This document shows, piece by piece, positions 1 through 8,740 of a stretch of 64,000 bases of DNA. Each line of letters opens with the position of its first letter. Position 1 is the stretch's first letter. Location of the stretch: assembly GCF_026163565.1 (NCBI RefSeq), contig NZ_JAPDKN010000004.1, forward strand, positions 1-64,000, read 5' to 3'. Origin of the DNA: Chryseobacterium sp. YIM B08800. GTDB lineage: Bacteria; Bacteroidota; Bacteroidia; Flavobacteriales; Weeksellaceae. The notes beneath the pieces are model-generated. The model was not told the origin of the DNA. It did not search any database and was given only the letters and a program-made list of their open reading frames with translations. A program made the position numbers and the translations under genes.

Positions 1-325
1 TTTGCACAACTTTTATTCAATCTAAACCAAATGCACTACGGGTAAAAATTAGTAAAATTTAGTCTCTTAAAATACTAAAAATTAAAATTGTCAAACAGCA
101 AAGCTAAATTTGAATTTTGTAGAAATTTTGAATTTTTATATTTATCTCTAATCTTTTATTAAAAAAAATAAAAACCAAACAATAAACACCTAAATATCAA
201 ACAAATAAATTGACACACATCATTGACAAATTATTAGAAAAAAAATAATAAAAACACAGATGTATTCTATGTTTTTGTTAAATATTTAAAATCTTCAAAT
301 TAACCAAATGTTACGTCGAGGAGAA
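1..325. other. AT-rich intergenic stretch, no gene seen
   Basis: Very A+T-rich sequence with many A runs at the window edge. No open frame of convincing length and no clear promoter box for the minus-strand operon that ends downstream at 359. It probably separates that operon from a gene outside the window. Confidence 0.5.
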
Positions 326-351
326 GTTTTATGACTAGCGACTGATAAAAC
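326..351 (-). terminator. Hairpin just after the EamA gene
   Basis: Perfect 7-bp arms gttttat (326-332) and ataaaac (345-351) lie 8 bases beyond the stop codon of the minus-strand permease gene. There is no strong T run after it on the minus strand, so it may be a weak terminator or an mRNA 3' stabiliser. Confidence 0.35.
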
Positions 352-358
352 GTTTACA

Positions 359-775
359 TTATTTTAATGCAAACAATATCGTTCCAATGATTATCAATAC
401 TGCTCCCATTGCGGTTTTCAGAGTCAAAGTTTCTTTAAAAAACAATACTGCAAAAATGATGGCTATAGCAACGCTTAATTTATCAACAGCCACAACCTGC
501 GAAACTTTTCCGATTTGAAGCGCTTTAAAATAAAACAACCAAGATAATCCTGTTGCAGCACCCGATAATACAAGAAAAATTAGATTAAATTTTGATAACG
601 AACCAATATCTTTTGCTTCTCCTTTGATGAAAACAACGCTCCAAACTAATATCAGGATAATAATCGTTCGGATTCCTGTCGCAAGATTAGAATTGATATT
701 GGAGACTCCAATTTTAGCAAAAATAGCCGTGAATGCAGCAAAAAGCGCTGACAACAATGCATAATAAAACCACAT
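359..775 (-). CDS. EamA/DMT-type small membrane permease
   Basis: A 138-residue, almost wholly hydrophobic protein with about five membrane helices. The pattern WLFYFKALQIGKVSQVVAVDKLS followed by FKETLT and a final helix is typical of one EamA repeat of the drug/metabolite transporter superfamily. It is half the length of the usual ten-helix proteins, so it probably works as a dimer like other single-repeat members. The substrate cannot be told. It is the last gene of a four-gene minus-strand operon, 10 nt after the PAP2 phosphatase gene. Family assignment is good; the role is open. Confidence 0.8.
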   Translation of the reverse strand: MWFYYALLSALFAAFTAIFAKIGVSNINSNLATGIRTIIILILVWSVVFIKGEAKDIGSLSKFNLIFLVLSGAATGLSWLFYFKALQIGKVSQVVAVDKLSVAIAIIFAVLFFKETLTLKTAMGAVLIIIGTILFALK

Positions 776-785
776 TATTCAAACT

Positions 786-1580
786 TTAAAAATTTTTAAC
801 AAAACCTATTCCCACACTTTTATTTTGGTAATAAGGCATAATCATCGTTGCCGAATTTTTGTTCTTACCTCCCAAAAGATTATTGATTTTTGGATACAGC
901 CAATATGCCAATTCTGTAGAAAGAATCCCGAAACCAGCACCTCCCACTACATCTCCAAACCAATGCTTGTCATTCATCATTCTGTAAACTCCTGTAAATA
1001 CTGCAAATGAATAACCCGAGATTCCCAACAGAAAATTTGTGTCTTTATATTCTCTGAACATAAATTGCGCAGATGCAAAAGCAAGCGCCGTGTGTCCCGA
1101 CGGAAATGAAAGTTTATTAGATTGGTCGGGCCTTTCCTCTTTTACAATATGTTTCAGTGGCATTACAAATGATGAAGTAATTAAAACTGAAGTTCCATAG
1201 ATGATCGTTCTGTCTCTGAAATTGTGTTTTCCTTCAACTCCGAATGCATTTAATCCGTAAACCAAAGCTGCAGGAGCAAATTGCGTGTAGTTGTCTAACC
1301 TGATGTGATCTGGTTTATGCTCATTGATTTCATCTCTGGTCGAGAAATTCAATTTTTTTAAACCATCAACACTTAAACTTGCCACTCCGTATCCTATAAA
1401 CGCAGTTGGAATGATCAATTTTTTATAGCTTAAAGTATTTTTTTCTGTATTTAAGACAACGACGCTGTCTTTTTTGACTTCCTGAGTCTGGATTGAATCA
1501 TTATTCTGAGCAGATAATTTCCCGCAAGCTGATAGTAAAATGAAAAAGCCGATGGCTACTTTATGACGATAATTTGACAT
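786..1580 (-). CDS. PAP2 superfamily phosphatase, predicted lipoprotein
   Basis: 264 residues. The N-terminus has a hydrophobic stretch ending LLSAC, a lipobox with Cys19, so the protein is probably a lipoprotein. The three acid-phosphatase motifs are visible: K-x6-RP in KEERPDQ (here K and RP lie close together), PSGH in LSFPSGHTALAFAS, and R-x5-H-x3-D in YRMMNDKHWFGDVVGG. Such enzymes remove phosphate from undecaprenyl pyrophosphate, phosphatidate or similar lipids at the periplasmic face. Which substrate applies here cannot be read. The gene lies 13 nt after the HD gene and 10 nt before the permease, in an operon headed by a TonB-dependent receptor. Confidence 0.85.
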   Translation of the reverse strand: MSNYRHKVAIGFFILLSACGKLSAQNNDSIQTQEVKKDSVVVLNTEKNTLSYKKLIIPTAFIGYGVASLSVDGLKKLNFSTRDEINEHKPDHIRLDNYTQFAPAALVYGLNAFGVEGKHNFRDRTIIYGTSVLITSSFVMPLKHIVKEERPDQSNKLSFPSGHTALAFASAQFMFREYKDTNFLLGISGYSFAVFTGVYRMMNDKHWFGDVVGGAGFGILSTELAYWLYPKINNLLGGKNKNSATMIMPYYQNKSVGIGFVKNF

Positions 1581-1593
1581 TTCTTTTGGGGTA

Positions 1594-2184
1594 TTAAAAT
1601 TTGTTAGAAGAATTCATCAACTGAATATTTACATCTTTAAATTTTTCAAGAACATCTTGTCCGTAAGATGTGAAATAGTGTTGATGTTGTAAAAAAATAT
1701 GGTTCTTCATTTGCCATTCTTCATCGGTAAAAATTAGTCCGAGAAATTTTTCGAACTCAAGTCTTAAAGCTTTTTCATATTGATGATAATTAGTTTTTGT
1801 TAAATGAAACATATCTGCATCACAAAGGATTTTATCGATTTCTGAAGTCGGATTTTGAGGATATTTGGTTGAATCGATACATTTTAAAACCTTATCAATG
1901 AAGAAGGCATCGCAATTAGAATTCTCCAAAAAATTCTTGGCAATTCTTTTACTTTCATCTTCGTGACCTTTGTAAGTAAAAGCATATCCGCAATCGTGAA
2001 ACCAAGCCGAAATCTCCAAAGCATAAAAATCTTCATCAGAAAGTTTATTTTCTTTAGCAATTTCGCGAGTTGCAGAAACCACTTCGTAAGTGTGGGTTAT
2101 ATTGTGAAAAGTCAGCTGCTGAGTAAGATTTTCCGTTAGAAATAATATAACATAATCTCTTACTGACTGTAATAAATTATCCAT
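1594..2184 (-). CDS. HD-domain phosphohydrolase
   Basis: 196-residue cytoplasmic protein. The metal-binding residues of the HD superfamily are present: His in HNITHTYEVV, the HD pair in AWFHDCGYAF, and a later Asp in ILCDADMFHL. Most relatives are uncharacterised nucleotide or phosphate-ester hydrolases of the YfbR/MJ0835-like kind. No signal peptide. It is the second gene of the TonB receptor operon, 11 nt after the receptor stop and 13 nt before the phosphatase start, so all four are probably translated from one mRNA. The substrate is unknown. Confidence 0.8.
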   Translation of the reverse strand: MDNLLQSVRDYVILFLTENLTQQLTFHNITHTYEVVSATREIAKENKLSDEDFYALEISAWFHDCGYAFTYKGHEDESKRIAKNFLENSNCDAFFIDKVLKCIDSTKYPQNPTSEIDKILCDADMFHLTKTNYHQYEKALRLEFEKFLGLIFTDEEWQMKNHIFLQHQHYFTSYGQDVLEKFKDVNIQLMNSSNKF

Positions 2185-2195
2185 TATAATTTGTA

Positions 2196-4625
2196 TTAAA
2201 ACTTATAACTATACCCTAATCGTATCACTTGTGTTTCGTAGTAATCATCGCTTGTATAGCGGAAACCAACACCTTGAATCTGTTTTTTGATGACCATCGT
2301 GTTCAACAAATCTGTAGCATTAAAGAATAGTTCTCCTTTACCATTTTGTATCGATTTTTTCACACCCAAATCCATTGAAAACCTCGACCCGATTTTCCCT
2401 TGCGGAATAATATCCGGAGCAAGATAAACAGCCGTCAACTGCGCATCAAATCCGTTAGAAAACTTGAAAGTATTGTTGAATTTCACATTTCCTGATATCA
2501 CTTTCTCCATTTCTGCTGAAAAAGTATTCGGAGTTGGATAAAGATTGGTTACCGTAAAAGCATCAATCTGATTTCTGTAAAGATTTCCATTAATATTAAA
2601 TGAATATAATTTTGAAATTTTTTGATTCAAAATCATTTCAAGTCCTGAATTATAACTTTTCCCTGCGTTTTGAAAAACCGCATAAACCAAAGTACTTCCC
2701 GGAACAATACTGGAAATTCTTGTAATCGTTCCATTAGAAAAACGGTGATACAATGCAGAGTACAAATAGCCATTATCCCAATTATACTTGTGCCCCAATT
2801 CCACCGAATTGGTAAATTGTGGACGCAGTTCAGGATTACCAACTTTGATAATTTCTGCGTCATCATATTTTGGGAAAATCCTGATATCTACTTCATTCGG
2901 ACGGTCTACCCTTCTGTTATAGAAAATCGAAAATTTATTTCTATCATTGAGTTTATATGCTAATCTAAGATTTGGAAACGGTTGTGTATAGTTGTAGCTA
3001 TCACTTTTGTAAGTCGGATGATTCGGGTTGACATCATATTGGATTTTAACATATTCTAATCTCACGCCCAACTCAGCTTCCCATTTTGGAGTTTCAAATA
3101 TATAATTGGCATAAGCTGCAGGAATCAATTCTTTGTAAGTTGCCCAACCTCCTGCATTTATATCTAAAACAGAGTTTGCTCCAAGAAGAAAGTTCATATT
3201 GGTAGGAATACTTCTGTTTCTAAGCTTGATTCCGGTTTCCAATCGTCCGTATTTTAAAGGTTTTATATAATCAACATTGAAATCATAAACCTGTTCATCC
3301 GATAACAATTTGAAAGCGTCTGTTCCCGTGGAAATTGGTAAATAGTTGTCGTAAAAATATTTTTCATCTTCTCTGTGAAAAGTATAGTTGAAACCTACAT
3401 TCAGCAAATGCCCTGCTTCTTTGAATTTATGCTGATAACTTGCCGTTCCCATAATTGTGGTTTTCAATTCATCTTCCAAAAACTGCCACAAACGAAGTCT
3501 TTCCGAGATATCTCCATTAAAAAAAGGCTGGTCTCCGCGGTCGATTATTTTTTCACTTCCGTACATTCCGGAAATAGTTAATGAGTTTTGAGAGTCTATA
3601 TTCCAGTCGAGACCTGCTTTTGTGGTAAGGAAATTGGTATTTCTGTTTCGTTTTAACTGAGAATTAATCACAGTTCCGTCATCATAAGTTCTTGTAACAA
3701 ATTCATTTTTATTTAATGTTTGCGTGTAAAGATTATCTGCCTGTAGAAAGAGATTGACTTTATTTTTTCTGTAATTAAGAGACAACGAAGGATTGATTTT
3801 CGGTGTGAAAGTATATTGAGGTCTTATCGTTGGAAGATTTTCTTTTCTTTCCCAAAGCGAACCCGTTCCATAGGTAAATCCTATTTTACCGTTCCAGCCG
3901 TTTTGTTTGTTTTTCTTCATAATAACATTGATGATTCCCGCATTTCCGTTGGCATCATATTTTGATGAAGGATTGTTGATGATTTCAATTCTGTCAATCG
4001 ACGAAGCCGGAATATTATCCAATCCGGTTTGGCTTCCGAAACCTGTAAGAGCGGTTTGTTTTCCATCAATCAAGACAGTCACTTTATCATTTCCACGAAG
4101 TTGAACTTTCCCGTCCTGAACCGTAACTCCGGGAAGATTTTGCATCGATTGAAGTACAGAACCTCCACTTTGGCTGATGTTATCTGCAACAGAATACGTT
4201 TTTTTATCAAGCTGATTGCTAATTTCATTTTTCTTTGAAGCCGTTAAAACAACCTCATCGATTTTTGTTTCCTTTACAGAAGAATTTTCCAATTCGATAG
4301 CCGGTATTTCAATAAATTCTAAAAGACTTCCTACAAATAAATCCTGCTTTTTCAGACTGTATCCGGAAATGGTTGCTTCCAAATAATATTGGTCAGGTTT
4401 TATTCCTTCAAGAGAAAATCTGCCTTCTTCATTGGAAATGGTTCCTGCCACAAAAGTATCATCGCTTGATTTTTTTAAAACGATATTGGTATAAGCCAGA
4501 GTTTTTTTGTCAGCTTTATCTTTTACAATTCCGGATATCGTAACATTAGAAAATTGCGCTTTGATAAAACTCGTTGTGATTAAAAAAAACAGGAGAAACA
4601 AATTCTTCAGCATTGTGATACTCAT
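2196..4625 (-). CDS. TonB-dependent outer-membrane receptor (OMP_b-brl_3 type)
   Basis: 809 residues with a signal peptide ending SFIKAQ. A carboxypeptidase-regulatory-like beta domain follows (about 30-110, SGIVKDKADKKTLAYTNIVL), then the plug (about 140-240, with SGGSVLQSMQNLPGVTVQDG and the RIEIINNPSSKYDANG region), then a beta-barrel ending in the aromatic terminus RLGYSYKF, as outer-membrane insertion requires. This barrel subfamily is usually without a SusD partner, and none is found here. A second Met four codons in (MLKN) could be the true start. It heads the operon with HD, PAP2 and EamA genes. The ligand is unknown. Confidence 0.9.
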   Translation of the reverse strand: MSITMLKNLFLLFFLITTSFIKAQFSNVTISGIVKDKADKKTLAYTNIVLKKSSDDTFVAGTISNEEGRFSLEGIKPDQYYLEATISGYSLKKQDLFVGSLLEFIEIPAIELENSSVKETKIDEVVLTASKKNEISNQLDKKTYSVADNISQSGGSVLQSMQNLPGVTVQDGKVQLRGNDKVTVLIDGKQTALTGFGSQTGLDNIPASSIDRIEIINNPSSKYDANGNAGIINVIMKKNKQNGWNGKIGFTYGTGSLWERKENLPTIRPQYTFTPKINPSLSLNYRKNKVNLFLQADNLYTQTLNKNEFVTRTYDDGTVINSQLKRNRNTNFLTTKAGLDWNIDSQNSLTISGMYGSEKIIDRGDQPFFNGDISERLRLWQFLEDELKTTIMGTASYQHKFKEAGHLLNVGFNYTFHREDEKYFYDNYLPISTGTDAFKLLSDEQVYDFNVDYIKPLKYGRLETGIKLRNRSIPTNMNFLLGANSVLDINAGGWATYKELIPAAYANYIFETPKWEAELGVRLEYVKIQYDVNPNHPTYKSDSYNYTQPFPNLRLAYKLNDRNKFSIFYNRRVDRPNEVDIRIFPKYDDAEIIKVGNPELRPQFTNSVELGHKYNWDNGYLYSALYHRFSNGTITRISSIVPGSTLVYAVFQNAGKSYNSGLEMILNQKISKLYSFNINGNLYRNQIDAFTVTNLYPTPNTFSAEMEKVISGNVKFNNTFKFSNGFDAQLTAVYLAPDIIPQGKIGSRFSMDLGVKKSIQNGKGELFFNATDLLNTMVIKKQIQGVGFRYTSDDYYETQVIRLGYSYKF

Positions 4626-4701
4626 TTAAAGATTATTGCACAAAAATGAGATTCGATTTAGAAGAAATTTTGAATTATATTGTAACCCTGTCATTTATTT
4701 T

Positions 4702-4733
4702 AAAAAAAAGAAGCGACTATATCCAATAGTCAC
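4702..4733 (-). terminator. Terminator of the two-component operon
   Basis: On the minus strand the arms gtgactat and atagtcgc (4726-4733 and 4713-4720, one G.T pair) are followed by a run of eight T (seen as taaaaaaaag on the plus strand). It lies between the sensor kinase stop at 4906 and the receptor start at 4625. Confidence 0.75.
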
Positions 4734-4905
4734 TCCCACTCAAAAAATAGCTTTATAATTGTCTTTTGTTATTTTTGCAATTAAATTTCAAATTAGTTTA
4801 AACACACATTAAATTATAAATTCTAGCTATCACAATCATTCTAAAATTGTGCATAGATTTATCCGTAAAAAATAAAAACTTTAGAATTTAGAATTATTTG
4901 TAGAT

Positions 4906-6213
4906 TTAAAATTTTACGGAAAAAACGTGAGAATTATCTTGAAAATTATAGCCAATCTCCCATTTTTGAAATCTGCAAATTTCTTTGATAATTGCAAGTC
5001 CGAGACCGCTTCCACTGCTATCATTTGAAAATCTTGAAAATCGTTTAAATATTAAATCAGAATTTAGCCCCTCGAATCCAGAATTTGATATTCTTAAATA
5101 TTGTTTTGACAGTTCTATCCTAATATTTCCATCGATATCAGTGTGTCGTATTGCGTTAATAAGAAGATTGTTAATTAAGACATCTGTTAAGGAAATATTT
5201 CCCAGAGATTTTACATTTTCCTCAATATTTGTAGAAAGGCTAATATTTTTTTGATCAATATGCTCTTCAAGATTACTGATACTATGCTTTACCTGCTCAT
5301 CAATTTCAATTTCAACAATGTCAAACTGGCTATTTTCGATTTTTGCCAGTAATAAGAGATTTTTATTAATCCTTGAACTTCTGGTTAAAGCCATATTTAT
5401 CTCCTCAACAATCTCATAATGTTGATCTGTTAAATCTTTGCTCTGTAAAAGTATATCCAATTTATTTTTTATAATAGCCAATGGAGTCTGTAGCTCGTGA
5501 GATGCATTCTCTGTAAATTCTTTCTGACCTTTATATACTGCAATACTATGATCAATCAACCTGCTTAGAGAATCATTAAGCTCTTCAAACTCTTTGGTAT
5601 CTGTTTTAATAAAGTTTATCTTGTTTTGATTATTCAGATTGAATTTTTTTAACTGATTAAGAGTATCGTTGAAAGGTGCCCAAATAATTTTCGAAAGTCT
5701 TCTGTTTAGAACAACAAGTCCAATAACAATTAAAGTAAAGAAAAAGAATGTAATAAAGCTTATGATCATTATTGTACTTTCTGTCTCTTCAATATTTGTC
5801 TCAATTGTAAAAAGATAGGGTGAATTTTTTATGAAAACAATTTTTCTCAAAGATCTGTAGCGCTCTATTGTAGGATCTGCAGAAAACGGTTTATATTTCT
5901 CTTCCGTAAAAATTGAATCTTTGGGAAGTTTCTTAGATGAAATTTTTTCAATATTTGTACCTGGCTGAATTTGGTTCCACAATGCAATATTTTTCTGTAA
6001 ATCTTCAGCAGAAATGTTTAATCTATTAAGTTCGTGTGCTGTTTTTTCAGCAACGATTTCATTGTGTTCATCCAACTCATCTTGCCAGATTACATCGATT
6101 ACGTAATAATAAACGGGAATACTAATCGTAAGAACAATTAATAAAAAGATGACAAACGGTTTGGTTGTTTTGCTTAGAAGAGGTTTCATTGCTTGTGTTT
6201 TTAGCTTTCCCAT
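4906..6213 (-). CDS. Membrane sensor histidine kinase
   Basis: 435 residues. Helix 1 at about 20-39, an extracytoplasmic domain of about 105 residues, helix 2 at about 147-169, then a linker, a HisKA domain with His239 in ENASHELQTPLAII, and an HATPase domain with the N box LLINAIRHTD and G box SGSGLGLAIIKEICR. The start used overlaps the regulator gene by 13 nt; a second Met at codon 9 starts 12 nt after the regulator stop and is equally possible. The overlap implies coupled translation with the response regulator. No CxxC or His-rich sensor motif suggests a signal; the stimulus is unknown. Confidence 0.9.
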   Translation of the reverse strand: MGKLKTQAMKPLLSKTTKPFVIFLLIVLTISIPVYYYVIDVIWQDELDEHNEIVAEKTAHELNRLNISAEDLQKNIALWNQIQPGTNIEKISSKKLPKDSIFTEEKYKPFSADPTIERYRSLRKIVFIKNSPYLFTIETNIEETESTIMIISFITFFFFTLIVIGLVVLNRRLSKIIWAPFNDTLNQLKKFNLNNQNKINFIKTDTKEFEELNDSLSRLIDHSIAVYKGQKEFTENASHELQTPLAIIKNKLDILLQSKDLTDQHYEIVEEINMALTRSSRINKNLLLLAKIENSQFDIVEIEIDEQVKHSISNLEEHIDQKNISLSTNIEENVKSLGNISLTDVLINNLLINAIRHTDIDGNIRIELSKQYLRISNSGFEGLNSDLIFKRFSRFSNDSSGSGLGLAIIKEICRFQKWEIGYNFQDNSHVFSVKF

Positions 6214-6875
6214 TTATAGCCTGTTCCATACACCGTTTTTAAATAATGATCACAACCTGCATCGTATAGTTTCTTTTTCAGATTTTTCACATGGGCATAC
6301 ACAAAATCATGATTATCGAGCATATCTGCAAAATCACCGGACAAATGCTCTGCTAATGTACTTTTAGAGATTACTTTATTTTTATTTCCGATAAAATAAA
6401 TAAGAAGGTCAAATTCTTTTTTAGTTAAAAAAACAAGTTCTTTATTTATTGTTACTGTTTTTGACAAAAGATCAATTTGCAATGCATTTTGATGAATGAC
6501 ATTCGAATTTTCAAATTGTTTCCTACGAATAATAGAAAAAATACGGGCCATCAATTCAGACAAATGGAAAGGTTTGGTCAAATAATCATCAGCCCCAAGT
6601 TTTAATCCGCTCACTTTATCATCTATAGCATTTTTGGCCGAAACAATGATAACACCATCCTGCTTGTTTTGCTTTTTAAGTTCTTTTAATATTTCTAATC
6701 CGTTTCCATCGGGTAGCATTATATCTAAGATAATACAATCATATTCATGATTCTGAATCTTGTCCATTGCTTCGAGGTAAGATGAGGCAAATGAGCACAA
6801 GTAGTTCTCTTCAGAAAGATATTCTGAAATACTTTTAGCCAATTCTGTCTCATCTTCTATTATTAAAATTTTCAT
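6201..6875 (-). CDS. OmpR/PhoB-family response regulator
   Basis: 224 residues. The receiver domain has the acidic pocket in IIEDE, the phospho-acceptor Asp51 in IILDIMLPDGNG, and the conserved Lys in YLTKPFHLSEL. The C-terminal half is a winged-helix DNA-binding domain ending VYGTGYKWES. It is the first gene of the pair; the kinase gene overlaps its 3' end. Targets cannot be inferred with confidence: neighbours on either side are not obviously controlled by it. Confidence 0.93.
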   Translation of the reverse strand: MKILIIEDETELAKSISEYLSEENYLCSFASSYLEAMDKIQNHEYDCIILDIMLPDGNGLEILKELKKQNKQDGVIIVSAKNAIDDKVSGLKLGADDYLTKPFHLSELMARIFSIIRRKQFENSNVIHQNALQIDLLSKTVTINKELVFLTKKEFDLLIYFIGNKNKVISKSTLAEHLSGDFADMLDNHDFVYAHVKNLKKKLYDAGCDHYLKTVYGTGYKWES

Positions 6876-7262
6876 TTTGCTAATTTAAAGTTGAATTTAG
6901 AAAAAATTTAGAACTTAAACTAATGTTATAAAAAACTATATTTAGTTAAATGGACAGTAGTGAAAAGCTCTGCGTTACCAATTTTTTTCAACCATAATTT
7001 TAAGTTGTAATTCAAAAAAATAATTGTTTATGTAATAAAACTTTTTAGTAAATTGTACAATAATATGAAGATTTTCGCCAAGGTGTGAATTTCGTATCAA
7101 TATCTCAATAGAATAGATAAGGCATTGAGCTTCGGCTCGATCTGCTTACAAAAAATCTCTTCAGCTTCGTATTTATTTTTGGCTTATGGGAATTTTTGAA
7201 TCAAAAACATTGGGATTTTGTGTTGTATTAAAAAAACTAAAACTAACCATCAAATAAAAATT
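6876..7262. other. Divergent intergenic region with a TTCG-loop hairpin
   Basis: 387 bases between the minus-strand regulator and the plus-strand LamG-like gene. At 7124-7141 a 7-bp stem (attgagc / gctcgat, one G.T pair) is closed by the very stable TTCG tetraloop. It lies about 120 bases upstream of the plus-strand start, so it could be part of that gene's 5' leader, or a small-RNA end. No clear TAnnTTTG box was found for either gene. Confidence 0.4.
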
Positions 7263-8372
7263 ATGAACAAAGAGAATAATATCAATCAGATTATTGAAAA
7301 TCTGATTCTATTAGTAACATCTAAAAATCCACCAAACGAATATCAATTAATTACCCAAACAGTTCTAGCTGCAATACAAAATAAAAACAGCTTAATCACT
7401 GATATTAAAGCAATAAAAACATCAGACAATAAAGTTTTTTTATCTACTATAAAATCAAAAATTGATGTCGACACAGAGTATTACGACCAGATAGTAGAAC
7501 TTATAGGGAATGCGCTGAATCTTATTTTGAATGCTTTATTATACTCAGATGGGGATAAAATAGGCAATCTTATAAATACAATTAGGAATAGTATTTTAGT
7601 TCTTATTGGTGATTTTAGAAAAAGTCAGGATTATATACAGACACCCACTTCTTATTCTCTTGTTAATCCTGAGCAGGATTTTTGGTTTTTACGTTCAGAT
7701 ACCAATGGTTTACATACGTTCAATACAGATAATAATTATCTTAAAAACACGATCCCGAATGCTTCTGAATCTATATACTCGAATGCTGAAATATATAACA
7801 ATCCTTACACAAATCTGTCGCCCAAATGTGTGATCGCTACTCCTTTTCCGGCTGAGAAAATTATTAATGAAAACGAACTGCAAAATTATATAGCCGATCT
7901 TTTTATGAATGTACCTTTTGCGGCTTCCCATAAAGTCATTTTTGAAGCTCAGATAAAAGTTGAAAACTTAGAAGGTGGATCTAGAGGATGGGGATTCTGG
8001 AACACAGATGCTTTACCTGTATTGGGAATGAAAGTAGCATGGTTTATACAGCAACAGAATCAATCAACAAAAGAAAATCAATTCCAAATTTGGACGTTCA
8101 ATGGTGTAACGATAGATATATATAACATCCCAGTTCCTTTAGATGAAGAATGGCATTCCTATAAAATATCAATGGATAAAAACTTAGTATCTTATTACAT
8201 GGATAATAATTTAATACATCAGGTAAATACAACCTTCCAAGGTCCGATGGCTTTTCATAATTGGGTAGATAATGGTTTTTTCGACATGGAAAATGGGGGA
8301 AATAAAGTACTTCAAAATAGTAGCTCTGCCAGAACAAATTATACAAAGGAAATGACAATTCATACGAAATGA
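7263..8372 (+). CDS. Protein with C-terminal LamG/jelly-roll-like domain
   Basis: 369 residues from the ATG at 7263 (an upstream in-frame ATG at 7218 would add 15 residues of poor composition). Residues 1-130 look helical and hydrophilic with no signal peptide. The C-terminal half (about 205-355) has the alternating pattern of a concanavalin/LamG-type jelly roll: VIFEAQIKVENLEGGSRGWGFW, FQIWTFNG, EEWHSYKISMDKNLVSYYMDNNLI. Such domains bind sugars or proteins, sometimes as glycosidase folds, but no catalytic pair can be identified. It stands alone between the two-component operon and an AraC gene. Function unknown; only the fold is suggested. Confidence 0.65.
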   Translation: MNKENNINQIIENLILLVTSKNPPNEYQLITQTVLAAIQNKNSLITDIKAIKTSDNKVFLSTIKSKIDVDTEYYDQIVELIGNALNLILNALLYSDGDKIGNLINTIRNSILVLIGDFRKSQDYIQTPTSYSLVNPEQDFWFLRSDTNGLHTFNTDNNYLKNTIPNASESIYSNAEIYNNPYTNLSPKCVIATPFPAEKIINENELQNYIADLFMNVPFAASHKVIFEAQIKVENLEGGSRGWGFWNTDALPVLGMKVAWFIQQQNQSTKENQFQIWTFNGVTIDIYNIPVPLDEEWHSYKISMDKNLVSYYMDNNLIHQVNTTFQGPMAFHNWVDNGFFDMENGGNKVLQNSSSARTNYTKEMTIHTK

Positions 8373-8594
8373 TCAACAGTATAAGTGCTTTCTATAATAA
8401 TATAGAAAATTATTTTGGGAAACTCAATCACATCATTTTTATTTAGGATACAACCCAGTACAATTAGGTATTTTTTATGATTGTTAATACATCAAAGCAT
8501 AACTTAAATGCTATTTAATATCTTCAAAATATTATCTATATCTGCTAATAAATGGTTTCGATAGAGTCCTATAAAGTACACCAAAAGCCAAATG

Positions 8595-8627
8595 GCGCCA
8601 ACTAAATACAGTTGGTGCTATTTTTTT
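8595..8627 (+). terminator. Rho-independent terminator
   Basis: Arms gcgccaact and agttggtgc (one G.T pair) with a 6-base loop, followed directly by a run of seven T. It lies about 220 bases after the LamG-like gene; the stretch in between carries no gene I can support. Confidence 0.75.
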
Positions 8628-8716
8628 ATTCTAACTAAAAAACATCATTTACAATAATTACCATTGTTGTTCAAAAATTACAATAAAACATCAAATATTT
8701 TAATTGGGTAAGAATT

Positions 8717-8724
8717 AAATTTGT
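8717..8724 (+). promoter_or_regulatory. Candidate -7 box (TAnnTTTG)
   Basis: TAAATTTG fits the Bacteroidota -7 consensus and lies 16 bases before the AraC-type gene start at 8741. A matching TTTG at -33 was not found, so this is only a candidate. Confidence 0.4.
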
Positions 8725-8740
8725 ATTTCTATTAAAAACT

